In this document: positions 32,763-41,800 of the stretch, one piece after another
How the letters are laid out: each line of letters begins with the position of its first letter
How positions within the stretch are numbered: position 1 is the stretch's first letter
Assembly: GCF_900107305.1 (NCBI RefSeq)
Contig: NZ_FNPL01000001.1
Coordinates: 62,001-126,000, forward strand
DNA: 64,000 bases
From: Thermoactinomyces sp. DSM 45892
GTDB lineage: Bacteria; Bacillota; Bacilli; Thermoactinomycetales; Thermoactinomycetaceae
Reading direction: 5' to 3'
Notes under the pieces: generated by a model
What the model was told of the DNA's origin: nothing
The model's database searches: none
What the model saw: only the letters and a program-made list of their open reading frames with translations
Program-made: the position numbers and the translations under genes

Positions 32763-33277
32763 GACTAGACTCCTTATCAAAAAATATCGTAACAATCCTT
32801 ACCGAGTTGGCAAAAAACGAAGGACTTGCCAAACTGTTACTCAACGATGTAAGCACCCCCTTCTCCTCTCGTTTACCTCCTATTGATTCGAATAAGATCC
32901 TCAATCAGAAAAGCGAGCTATGCCGAATTTTTCCCTTCCCCTTTAGCCCCGAAGCCCATACAGAAGATCATTCCTTTATTCGTGTCTACTATCCCAACGG
33001 ATCATTCAACGAAAATGAAGTCATCGCTGAAACCCAAATCAACTTTGATATCGTCGTCGCTAAAAGCTTGTGGTTGATTGAGGACGGTAATCGAAAACTA
33101 ATACGCCCCTATGAAATCATGAGTAGAGTCACAGACATGCTAGGTAAGAGAAGTATTGGATCAACCATCCAACTTAAATTCTCAGGTTGGAACCATCTCT
33201 CCGTAAACAACCGATTTGATGCCCTCCGTCTCTACAGTGAGTATATGTCGGTGGAAGCAGGTTCGCATGGAGTATAA
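32756..33277 (+). CDS. Putative neck/tail-completion protein (YomX-like)
   Basis: 173 aa, start overlapping the previous gene by 7 bases. Start VRLDSLSKNIVTILTELAKN is helical, then beta strands (SFIRVYYPNGSF, QINFDIVVAKSLW, IQLKFSGWNHLS). This mixed layout and position before the tail genes fit a tail-to-head joining or tail-completion protein. No specific family is recognised. Confidence 0.5.
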   Translation: MVRLDSLSKNIVTILTELAKNEGLAKLLLNDVSTPFSSRLPPIDSNKILNQKSELCRIFPFPFSPEAHTEDHSFIRVYYPNGSFNENEVIAETQINFDIVVAKSLWLIEDGNRKLIRPYEIMSRVTDMLGKRSIGSTIQLKFSGWNHLSVNNRFDALRLYSEYMSVEAGSHGV

Positions 33278-34118
33278 AAAGTTAAATGAAGTCGATCTCA
33301 AACTGAAACTGCTCAGTGGATCTAGTATCTATGTAGACGGGTTAGAGATTCAACCCTATACCCTGAAAGAAATCTGTGATTACGGCTACTCGAATTATAT
33401 GAAATACCTGCAATGGGTTGCCCTTTCTATGGAAGACTTTCTACATGGGATCAAAGACGAAAGCGAAAAGGAAATTCTAGCTAAACAAAAAGACCATCTA
33501 AAAGTATTCGATTTTTATATCAAACTAGGCGGTCAAGAATTACAACAAGATCTGCTTACTAGTCTCTCCATGATATTCCGCACTGAAGATGTCTCCGTTT
33601 TGGATGATGGTGTTATTGCCCTCGATTGGGTTCGTTTGGGCATTTTGCAACGTTCTGATTCCAATCAACCTCAAATCAATGAGCAAAAGCTCAACTCCCT
33701 CCACGAAAAAGAAATCAAGCTCATCCATCGAGATAATTTTGACGACATCATTCAAGTCGTAAAGCTCCAAAACTACATGAGCAAACCCCATATCAGCAAA
33801 CAGACCATAGAGAATCCCTCAGATGATGATACTCGTCAATTAATCGATCAAATGAAGAAACTACAGCAAAAAGTAGAGACAGCAAAAAAATTGAGTAGCA
33901 GTACTGGTGAATCCGAAATGGATCTCGCTGACCTAATCTCTGCGGTAAGTAGTAAAAGCCACTCTCTCAACAAGTTCAATATTTGGGATTGTACTCTCTA
34001 TCAGCTTTACGATGAGTACGCTCGTCTGGAATGTATTGAACAATATGAATTTAGCACCAAAGCCATGCTTGCAGGTGCAGACAAAATCAAGCTGAAACAT
34101 TGGTCTGCCCCATTGTAA
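33267..34118 (+). CDS. Hypothetical structural-region protein (YomW-like position)
   Basis: A 283-aa protein beginning MEYKKLNEVDLKLKLLSGSS with overlap of 11 bases with the preceding gene. The first part has IYVDGLEIQPYTLKEICDYG, common in phage proteins that act like tail assembly factors; a lysine/glutamine-rich coiled coil (DQMKKLQQKVETAKKL) follows. Placement directly before the tail tube gene suggests tail assembly. I cannot name a family. Confidence 0.5.
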   Translation: MEYKKLNEVDLKLKLLSGSSIYVDGLEIQPYTLKEICDYGYSNYMKYLQWVALSMEDFLHGIKDESEKEILAKQKDHLKVFDFYIKLGGQELQQDLLTSLSMIFRTEDVSVLDDGVIALDWVRLGILQRSDSNQPQINEQKLNSLHEKEIKLIHRDNFDDIIQVVKLQNYMSKPHISKQTIENPSDDDTRQLIDQMKKLQQKVETAKKLSSSTGESEMDLADLISAVSSKSHSLNKFNIWDCTLYQLYDEYARLECIEQYEFSTKAMLAGADKIKLKHWSAPL

Positions 34119-34141
34119 TTTACATCAGGAGGAATACATAC

Positions 34142-34885
34142 ATGCCCAACATTCAATACGGTTTAAAAGAGGTTGCAAACGTAATTTTCTTTGATGCCTC
34201 CACCAATAAACCCATTATTTTCTTCGATACCTTGAAAGTATCTTCCATTGAAAACGAATCCGAAAGCACTGAAGCCCGTGGTGGCCAAGGGAACGGTAAA
34301 TTGATGAGCTGGGACTTCGGACGAACAGCCACCCTAACCATGCAAGATGCTCTGCTTTCAGATGCATCCCTTGCAATGCTATCAGGTAATGCATTACAAC
34401 AGTCAAATATTAAAGTAGTAGGCCGTGAAGTTCTATCAGCCACAGGAGCAACCGCTACCAAAGTTACTTTAAAAGAAACTCCTCTTACCAACTCTGTCAC
34501 TGTCTATAAGATGGCAGGCGGGATGATGACCACAGAAGTCACTACATTTACGACGAGTGCAAAAGATGTGAGCTTTTCCGCAGGAGTAAAAGACGGGGAT
34601 CAGCTAATGGTTTTCTATGAATATACCATTGCTGATAACACAGCAACACTCGTTACCTTCTCAGCAGAAAAATTCCCTGCTACTTATCGAGTAGTGGGAG
34701 ACACTGTTGTTCGTGGTCGTGATGGTGTAGACCGTAAAATGCAATTTCTTATTCCTAGAGCGAAGTTGCAATCTTCCTTCACCTTCACCATGGATGCAGA
34801 AAACGTTTCCACTTTCGATTTCAACTTGGATATCATCGTAGAAGCAGGAACCAACAAGCTATACGATATTGTCCGTTTCGCCTAA
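34142..34885 (+). CDS. Major tail (tube) protein
   Basis: A 247-aa beta-rich protein: NVIFFDASTNKPIIFFDTLKV, SWDFGRTATLTMQDALLSDA, a domain VTVYKMAGG...VSFSAGVKDGD, and FDFNLDIIVEAGTNKLYDIV at the end. FGRTATLTMQDALLS and the final metal-free strand are typical of siphophage tube proteins. CAGGAGG lies before the ATG at 34142. A terminator follows, as expected for a high-copy structural gene. Confidence 0.7.
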   Translation: MPNIQYGLKEVANVIFFDASTNKPIIFFDTLKVSSIENESESTEARGGQGNGKLMSWDFGRTATLTMQDALLSDASLAMLSGNALQQSNIKVVGREVLSATGATATKVTLKETPLTNSVTVYKMAGGMMTTEVTTFTTSAKDVSFSAGVKDGDQLMVFYEYTIADNTATLVTFSAEKFPATYRVVGDTVVRGRDGVDRKMQFLIPRAKLQSSFTFTMDAENVSTFDFNLDIIVEAGTNKLYDIVRFA

Positions 34886-34893
34886 TTTCTAAG

Positions 34894-34926
34894 AGAATGG
34901 TAGAGGTTCTCTCTGCCATTCTTTAT
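34894..34926 (+). terminator. Terminator-like hairpin after the tail tube gene
   Basis: AGAATGGTAGAG (34894-34905) pairs with CTCTGCCATTCT (34911-34922) with one G-T pair, then TTATATA. Readthrough must occur if the tail genes share a late promoter. Confidence 0.6.
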
Positions 34927-34998
34927 ATATAAGATCTCTTTTATCAACTTGACATGAACAAATCTGCCAACAGAAATACCCAAAAGGAGTTTGAATAA

Positions 34999-35931
34999 AT
35001 GAAGGTATTGGATTTATTCGCAGGGGTTGGGGGCTTTCGCCTTGGAATGGAGATGGCAGGGCATCAAACTGTAGGATGGGTGGAGATAGATAGATTCGCA
35101 CGAGAATCATATGAAGCTATACACAAGCCAAAGGGAGAATGGACACATGACGACATCGCAACAGTCGATCACAATGACTTGCCCACAGCGGACATCTGGA
35201 CGTTCGGCTTCCCGTGTCAGGACATTAGTGTCGCTGGATCACGAAGTGGATTCAAAGGAAGTAGATCAAGTCTCTTTTTCTCAGTTACAAAGCTACTTAG
35301 AGAAATCAAGAAAGAAGATTCCAGCCAACTACCTAGCTACCTTATCATTGAAAATGTTAAAAACTTTCTTGCAGTCAACGGAGGATGGGATTTCCTCGCT
35401 ACCCAAATTGAATTGGATGAAATCGGGTACAATCTGGAATGGCAAGTACTCAATTCACGAGATCACAGAGTCGCACAGAATCGAGAACGGATCTTTATTA
35501 TCGGACATTTGCGAGGAAGAGATACCAGAAAAGTACTTCCTATCGGAAGCAATAACAAACAGACTGCACTTAAACAAGTTGGAGTTCTAACAGGTCAGAA
35601 ATTCAAACAGAGTGCTAGAGTATACAGTCCTAAAGGCATATCGCCCACTCTTTGTGCTAAAGGTGATGCTCCTAAGATTTTAGTAGAAACTTCGCAAGGT
35701 GAACGATCTGTTACTATCCATAATCTAGAGAGATTAAAGAAGCTGGCTAAGAGTGGATACAGATTACGTAGATTAACACCGCTGGAGTGCTGGCGGGCAC
35801 AAGGATTCCCAGATTGGGCATTCCATAGAGCTAGAGATGCAGGTATATCAGACACTCAATTATATCGACAGGCAGGAAATACGGTCACGGTTCCTGTTGT
35901 GTATGAGATTGCAAAGAGAATTCCAATTTGA
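34999..35931 (+). CDS. DNA (cytosine-5) methyltransferase
   Basis: A 310-aa C5 methyltransferase with the motifs in order: DLFAGVGGFRLGMEMAG (I, AdoMet binding), FGFPCQDISVAG (IV, catalytic Cys near residue 76), LIIENVKNF (VI), QNRERIFIIGHLRG (VIII), a short target region, and YRQAGNTVTVPVV (X). It methylates cytosine in a specific site, most likely protecting phage DNA from host restriction; no cognate endonuclease is visible. It is inserted between the tube gene and tail assembly gene, after a terminator, with its own site (AAAAGGAG). That position for a modification gene suggests acquisition as an accessory gene. Confidence 0.92.
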   Translation: MKVLDLFAGVGGFRLGMEMAGHQTVGWVEIDRFARESYEAIHKPKGEWTHDDIATVDHNDLPTADIWTFGFPCQDISVAGSRSGFKGSRSSLFFSVTKLLREIKKEDSSQLPSYLIIENVKNFLAVNGGWDFLATQIELDEIGYNLEWQVLNSRDHRVAQNRERIFIIGHLRGRDTRKVLPIGSNNKQTALKQVGVLTGQKFKQSARVYSPKGISPTLCAKGDAPKILVETSQGERSVTIHNLERLKKLAKSGYRLRRLTPLECWRAQGFPDWAFHRARDAGISDTQLYRQAGNTVTVPVVYEIAKRIPI

Positions 35932-35947
35932 CATGGAGGAATGCATA

Positions 35948-36454
35948 GTGGCAAAAAGCAAATCCGAAATAAAACGACTTACCTCTCATGAGCTAAAGAA
36001 ACAAGACAAGAAACTAGAGGGCACATATCCAGTCGATCTAGTAATAAATGAGACAGTATACGAGATCATAGTAGATGAACATTTCCGCAAATCAAAAATC
36101 TTCCAGTTACTTGATGATATGATCCGATTCTACAACGAAGCAAATAAACCCCTTAATGCCTCTCTACTCGAACTCAGTACCCCCTACTCTACTCTTCTCA
36201 TTATCAAACACTTTACGGACTTTGAGGTTTCAGATGATATCAACGAAGCTCTAGCCGTGTTAAATCTATTAATCGACCTAGACCTCCTTGATAAGATCCT
36301 TAATGCGATGCCTGAACAGGAAATCACTAAAGTCTACGAGATGTTGTCTCAGATGCTCACCAACATGCAAGTTAATCTAGAAGAAGCCGAAAAACAAGCC
36401 GATGAGCTAGGTAAGCAAGTTGCAAACAGCGAAGTGAAAACATTGGTTCAGTAA
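35948..36454 (+). CDS. Putative tail assembly chaperone
   Basis: A 168-aa helical acidic protein starting at GTG 35948, with GGAGG 10 bases upstream; the frame is open to 35837 inside the methyltransferase gene. It reads VDLVINETVYEIIVDEHFRKS, then helices (DDINEALAVLNLLIDLDLLD) and a coiled tail. Between tube and tape-measure genes, phages encode tail assembly chaperones that coat the tape measure during tail growth. The stop overlaps the next ATG (TAATG), but no slippery frameshift site of the G/GT type stands out. Confidence 0.5.
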   Translation: MAKSKSEIKRLTSHELKKQDKKLEGTYPVDLVINETVYEIIVDEHFRKSKIFQLLDDMIRFYNEANKPLNASLLELSTPYSTLLIIKHFTDFEVSDDINEALAVLNLLIDLDLLDKILNAMPEQEITKVYEMLSQMLTNMQVNLEEAEKQADELGKQVANSEVKTLVQ

Positions 36455-36912
36455 TGGCATTCAATCTACATGGACTTCGTGCGATCGGAGAAGAGGAAAT
36501 CAAAAAGTTGCTTCTCCAAGAAGGAAAACAACTAGAGCGAATCGCCAAACACACTTGGCAAAAATACCTAGATTCCTATCATCCTATTGAGTATATCCGT
36601 ACAGGAGCCTCTATGAAAGCAATAAAACTGGGGCGAATTGAGAGATTGTCTTCTCTAGAATATGGCATACGTCTAGAGTTTGTTGATGATCTTAGTTACC
36701 ATGATTCAGTTATAAGAGGCGGTGATCAAGGTCATGCAATTATGCTAATTAGTGACGGTTGGAAGGCTACTCAAGGAAGGCAAGCTAAAGTTTATCGATT
36801 CGGATATTATGAAGGCTTTCAATATATCGAACAAGTTCTGAAAGCATATGAACAATCCAAACCTGATCTAGTTCAAATTCAATTTCACTGGAATGGAGCC
36901 TATACCCGTTAA
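36454..36912 (+). CDS. Hypothetical tail-region protein
   Basis: 152 aa, start overlapping the previous stop by one base. It has a helical start (EEEIKKLLLQEGKQLERIAKHTWQ) and beta-rich middle (RLEFVDDLSYHDSVIRGG). HK97 gp10-like tail-completion proteins share the pattern of an N-terminal helix followed by a small beta domain, but I am not sure. It ends where the first copy of a 23-bp direct repeat begins. Confidence 0.5.
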   Translation: MAFNLHGLRAIGEEEIKKLLLQEGKQLERIAKHTWQKYLDSYHPIEYIRTGASMKAIKLGRIERLSSLEYGIRLEFVDDLSYHDSVIRGGDQGHAIMLISDGWKATQGRQAKVYRFGYYEGFQYIEQVLKAYEQSKPDLVQIQFHWNGAYTR

Positions 36913-36933
36913 CGGAGGTGATCAGTTGGCTCA
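36911..36933 (+). repeat. Direct repeat copy 1, over the ribosome binding site and start of the PP-loop gene
   Basis: AACGGAGGTGATCAGTTGGC and TCA. It matches copy 2 at 37756-37778 in 21 of 23 bases. Both copies contain the ribosome binding site GGAGGTGAT and a TTG start. Confidence 0.8.
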
Positions 36934-37744
36934 TAAGAACGTGGACAGAAAACATATTGTATTTTATAGTGGTGGACTCGGAAGCTGGATGACAGCCAAG
37001 CTTGTAATAGAGAAATATGGGAAAGAAAATATCATCCTCTTATTTACCGATACCCTAATAGAAGATAAAGATTTATATCGTTTTCTCAACGTCACTGAGG
37101 AACATTTCGGGATTCAAATTACAAGGATTGCAGATGGGAGAACTCCTTGGCAGGTGTTTAGGGACAATCGCTGGCTTGGAAATGCTAGAGTCGCACCATG
37201 TAGTCACCATTTAAAGCAGAAAACTGCTAGAAAATGGATTGAAGCGAATTTCCTCCCTAATGAATGTACCTTATATCTTGGAATAGATTGGACGGAAATG
37301 CATCGAAGAAATGCACCTATCAAAAATTGGCACCCTTATCAAGTGGAGTTCCCACTCTGCGAAGAACCCTATATTAGTAAGCAAGAAATTGTTGGAGAAT
37401 TAGCTAATACTGGAATAGAACTCCCCAAACTTTACAAGCTTGGATTTTCTCATAATAACTGTGGAGGCATTTGTGTTCGAGGTGGACAAGGGCACTGGAT
37501 TCATTTATTAAAAACGATTCCAGAGAGATATTTGGAAGCAGAACAAAAAGAACAAGAAATGAGAGAATTTCTTCAAAAGGATGTTACGATTTTAAGCCGT
37601 CAACGGAATGGTAAAAAACATAAATTAACCTTACGAACATTACGTAAAGAATACGAACAAGACAAGCCTATCGATATATTGGACATTGGTGGATGTGGCT
37701 GTTTCGTAGATAATGAACCCGATCAATATCCCAATGTAAATTGA
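36926..37744 (+). CDS. PP-loop ATPase, PAPS-reductase/adenine nucleotide alpha hydrolase family
   Basis: 272 aa from TTG 36926 (CGGAGGTGATCAG upstream). The PP-loop is VFYSGGLGSWMTAK, followed by LLFTDTLIEDKDLY and RVAPCSHHLKQKTARKWIE as in PAPS reductase-like proteins. The C-terminal part has cysteines in NNCGGICVRGG and GGCGCFVDN that could hold an iron-sulfur cluster. Relatives include enzymes that add sulfur to DNA or tRNA (DndC, TtcA types), so nucleic-acid modification is possible; the substrate cannot be read from the sequence. It is flanked by a 23-bp direct repeat and seems to have been inserted before the recombinase gene. Confidence 0.75.
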   Translation: MAHKNVDRKHIVFYSGGLGSWMTAKLVIEKYGKENIILLFTDTLIEDKDLYRFLNVTEEHFGIQITRIADGRTPWQVFRDNRWLGNARVAPCSHHLKQKTARKWIEANFLPNECTLYLGIDWTEMHRRNAPIKNWHPYQVEFPLCEEPYISKQEIVGELANTGIELPKLYKLGFSHNNCGGICVRGGQGHWIHLLKTIPERYLEAEQKEQEMREFLQKDVTILSRQRNGKKHKLTLRTLRKEYEQDKPIDILDIGGCGCFVDNEPDQYPNVN

Positions 37745-37755
37745 GCTGGATAGCC

Positions 37756-37778
37756 AACGGAGGTGATTACTTGGCTCA
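37756..37778 (+). repeat. Direct repeat copy 2, over the ribosome binding site and start of the YomM-like gene
   Basis: AACGGAGGTGATTACTTGGC and TCA, 845 bp after copy 1 and differing at two bases. Both flanked genes therefore open with the codons for Met-Ala and then His or Gln. Confidence 0.8.
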
Positions 37779-38751
37779 ACCATATCGAAAAATTGAAAAC
37801 GTAGACACTGAATTTTGGGATATCCAAGCAAACCCCTACAACAAAGAATTAATCGAAGAATTTCTATCTCAACAACACCTCTCCCCTGCTACACTCAAAC
37901 AGTATACTTCTGCCTTAAAAGTGTTTGCAAAATGGATATACGACTTTGCCCGAAATAAGAATATCCATGAATTAAAACCAAGGGATGCTTTAAAGTATCA
38001 AAACTGGCTCATCAGCTTAAATCTCTCCTCTAACTCAATCAAGTTCAAACGGAGCGCTGTCTCCAGCCTTTGTGGATTCATTGAGTTATACTACCACGAC
38101 GAACATCCAACCTTCCGAAATATCTTTACCAAATCTATCCCTGCTGTCCCTAAGTCAAATATAAAAGAGAAAGTCCCTCTCACAATCGAAGAGATCCAAA
38201 CCCTCATTGACGAATTAACCCGTCGTCAGGAATGGCAAAAGATTGCTTACATTTGCTTCACTTACTCCACAGGTTGTCGACGTGAAGAGACACGTCAGTT
38301 ACGAACAGAAGTTGCTACCTATGAGAAGTATAAAGAGAAAAATTTCTATGTCAGCCATAAGATACGAGCCAAAGGGCGTGGCAAAGAAGGAAAACTCCGT
38401 CACTTTGCATTTGACGAGAGATCCATGAAAGCAATTCAAAAATGGTTATCCCATCGTTCTAATCAAGTCGAGCAAGACAATTGCCCTTATGTATTTGTCC
38501 GAAAGACGAAGAACGGCTATCAGCAAATCTCTGCTAATAGCTTCAATTTATGGTGTAAGGAGTTTAGTGAAATCCTTGGTGGAAAAACCGTATATCCCCA
38601 TTTATTCCGAAGCTCCCGAGCTACCAATGCTGTTATCGAGGAAGGTAAAGATATTCAATCTGTCCAGAAATTACTGGGACATGAAAGCTCCCAAACAACA
38701 GAAATCTATGTCGTTCGGGATGATTCGGATGATCTAGACGATTTGTTTTAA
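37771..38751 (+). CDS. Tyrosine recombinase, catalytically complete (SPbeta YomM-like)
   Basis: A 326-aa recombinase with all the expected residues: STGCRREETRQLRT (first Arg), AKGRGKEGKLRHF (Lys), YPHLFRSSRA (HxxR), KLLGHESSQTT (His) and EIYVV (Tyr). The N-terminal half is a SAM-like core-binding domain (LSPATLKQYTSALKVFAKWI). SPbeta carries a recombinase gene, yomM, at this same place before its tape-measure gene, so this position is conserved and unlikely to be accidental. The start TTG 37771 is in the second direct-repeat copy. It could act in dimer resolution, integration or regulation; the element's integrase is not otherwise seen in the window. Confidence 0.85.
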   Translation: MAQPYRKIENVDTEFWDIQANPYNKELIEEFLSQQHLSPATLKQYTSALKVFAKWIYDFARNKNIHELKPRDALKYQNWLISLNLSSNSIKFKRSAVSSLCGFIELYYHDEHPTFRNIFTKSIPAVPKSNIKEKVPLTIEEIQTLIDELTRRQEWQKIAYICFTYSTGCRREETRQLRTEVATYEKYKEKNFYVSHKIRAKGRGKEGKLRHFAFDERSMKAIQKWLSHRSNQVEQDNCPYVFVRKTKNGYQQISANSFNLWCKEFSEILGGKTVYPHLFRSSRATNAVIEEGKDIQSVQKLLGHESSQTTEIYVVRDDSDDLDDLF

Positions 38752-38801
38752 ACCAGATCCAAGCATAATATCCAAATATCCAGAAATGGGGTGAGAAAAA
38801 G

Positions 38802-41800
38802 TTGGCAAAATCCAGTGCAAATATCCTATTACGAGCTAAAATTGATATCTCCAAGTCGATGCCCGATATCCGAAAACAAGTGGACGAGATCAGTCACAAG
38901 CTAGAAAACAAACCTGTTAAGCTAAAAGCAAAACTGGATCTGAAGATGAAAGACTTCGTTCCTCAACTGAGACTTATATCTAAAAAGATTGAGAATAAAC
39001 CACTTAAACTAAAAGTCCATTTAGATGTCCACGGCTCCGCACTCGCTATTAAGAGACAGCTTCAAGATGTCCACAAGACAGTGGATGATTTCAACAAAAA
39101 ATACAGCAAACAATTGTCCCGTATGCAAGATCAAACGAAAAAAGGGTTCTCCACTCCCTCTTTAGGTGGGTTTGATCTTAAGCAATACGTATCACATATA
39201 AAAGAAGCCGAAAGAATGATGAAGCAGACTTTTGGAAAAGGTCTCTTCTCTTCTGTTGAAACAAAGGATGCTTTTGGGAATCTAAATGGATTCGTCGCTC
39301 AATTAGAAAAGGTAAACGGAGTTGTCCAGCGAATCCGCTATAACTGGAATCAGGACGAAGATAAATTTAAAGTCATTGACATCAAAACAGCTACTACAAC
39401 GGAAAAAGTAGTGCAGAAATCTATAAACTCCCTACGAGAATTGGAACGAGAAATTCTAAAGCTCGGAAAAAACAGTACTCAGTTTTGGAAGGAATACAAC
39501 CAACTTCAAAACCAAGGAAAATCAGGCACTCTCACTCCCTCCACTGTAGCTGATCTCAAACAACGTATTCGAGATGAACAAATTCTCCAACAACAAATCA
39601 GTAAGGAAAACCAGTTTCTTCTCGAACAAAAAAAGCTCATTGAAGAAATTCGCCATACCCGATCCCAGCGTACCGCCGAACGAAATCAAGTAGCCTATCG
39701 TCCCTTGGATCAGAGTGCCCGAAAAGCTACTACTGCGGAAGAGTTAAAAGAGATCCGTTTCCAAACAGAACAGTTGGCACGTCGTCATCAAAAAGATGAG
39801 CAGTATCAGAAAGACCAAATCAATCTATTGAAAGAGCGCATCAAGATCATGCGTGAACTAAGAAAGATTGAAGCCCAAACCCCTACGAATCCGAACAACG
39901 GAAAACTCCGCCAACAGTATGTAGAAGAAGCGAAAGCTATTACCCAATCAATCCGATCCTATCGAGATTTGGAGCAAGCTCGGAATCGTCTTAGCGCTCT
40001 AAAAAATAACCAGTGGCAAGATTCAGATCAACGCCGAGCAAGAAAGCTTTTAGAAGACTTGAAAGCAGTTGGGGAACAGCTTAAAGTCACAGGTCACAAC
40101 ATGTCTCGCTTTAATCGTGAAATTGGAAAAATAGATGTAGGGCAAGGTCAAAAACTGAATACCAAAGATATTGAGTTGCAATTAGATGCTTATACCCGTC
40201 TACTCCGTCGGAAGAAAGCTGAAATTCGAAATGCCGAAAAGGAGTTACGATTAGGCGAGGATATTACCCAATCTGTGAATCGACGAATGGGTCCAACTGG
40301 AGTCTCACAATTAGAAGGGTTAATTAAATCCAGAGACATCCAAGGGTTACAGGAATTCATCGGGAAAATCTATGGAGCCAAAGTCGCTACTGTATCTTTG
40401 AGAAATGATGGAGTTGATCCGACTGGTCGTGCTGTAACCAAACTGGTCACAACATTTGATAGTGCTGGGAAATCCGCTCGTCGTGTGAGCTTGACCATGG
40501 CAGAAGGATCTCGTACCCTCCGACAATCCTCCGAAGAAATGGTTTACAACGCTAACCGAAACTTAGGTGTCTTTGAGCAACTGCGTATTGCGATGTCTAG
40601 GGTTCCTGTTTGGATGACAGCTATGACCGCTTTTTATGGTTCGATTAATGCTGTCAGAGCAATGGCTACTGAAATCCTACAATTGGACAAGGCTTTAACA
40701 GAATTAAAGCGGGTAGCCGATGGGAATCTCTCCATTGACACCCTTTTCCAAGGAGCCATTCAACTCTCTAGCGAACTCGGGAACAATCTTCATGATGTGA
40801 TGAAATCGTTAGCCGAATTCACTCGTACCTTTGGTGATTTTAACGAGCGACAACTTCTTGCCATCACCAAAACGGCCACCCTCATGTCAAATGTCTCAGA
40901 TCTATCCGCTCCTGAAGCAACCGAATCACTAGTTGGAACAATGAATGCTTTTAACATAAGTGCAGAAGAATCGATTCGAATTGTGGATGCCTTGAACCAA
41001 GTCGATAATGACTATGCCATCTCTACAAAACAGTTGGCGGAAGGATTATCGAAATCTGCTTCTACTGCTAGGACATTTGGTGTTTCAATGGAGGAGTCCG
41101 TTGGTCATATTACCGCTATTGGCGCTGTCACGATGGAATCAGGGAAGGTCATCGGGAACGGCTTGAAAACCATTTATTCGAGAATCACTACTTTGGCAGA
41201 TGCTCGGGAAGTTCTGCAAGGAATTGGGATTGACATCAAGCAGATCAAAAACGGGCAAGAAACCGTAAGGCCCGTTGCCGATATACTGGGAGACTTACAT
41301 AACCGTTGGGACTCACTCAGCAATTCCCAAAAACAAAATATCGCTGTTACAGTAGCAGGTCGTTACCAACTAAGCCGTTTTCTTGCGTTAATGAACAACT
41401 ATCAAATGGCTCTTGATTCAACCGAAACAGCCGAGACCTCACATGGTTCAGCCATGAGAGAAAATGCCGAGTATCTAAAGTCCTTTGAAGCGAGAATCAA
41501 TCAGTTGAAAAATGCTTTCGCTGAACTCTCTCATTCCGTTGGGGATGCAGTCTTAAGTGATGGAATGTTAGCCGTCATCTCAGGTTTAGGTGCACTTACT
41601 CAAGCAGGAATTTCGATTGCTCAGACTTTTGGTGCATTGCCAGTCATATTTGGTGTGGTTGCACTCGCCATGACCAAAATGGGAATGTTTGAGAAAGTTA
41701 CAAAGGGATTAACAGAAGGCTTTGATGCATTCGGAGATGCCATGAAACGTTCCATGTCTACTACAGGCGGGATTCGAGGGGTCTTAGTTGGTGCTTCCGC

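Noticed and set aside
35111-35590. 159-aa frame inside the cytosine methyltransferase gene
   Set aside because: It is a shifted frame over a gene with all C5-methyltransferase motifs, and has no ribosome binding site.
35900-36470. Programmed frameshift linking two tail assembly chaperone genes
   Set aside because: The two genes overlap as TAATG with their own starts, and I see no slippery heptamer near the overlap.
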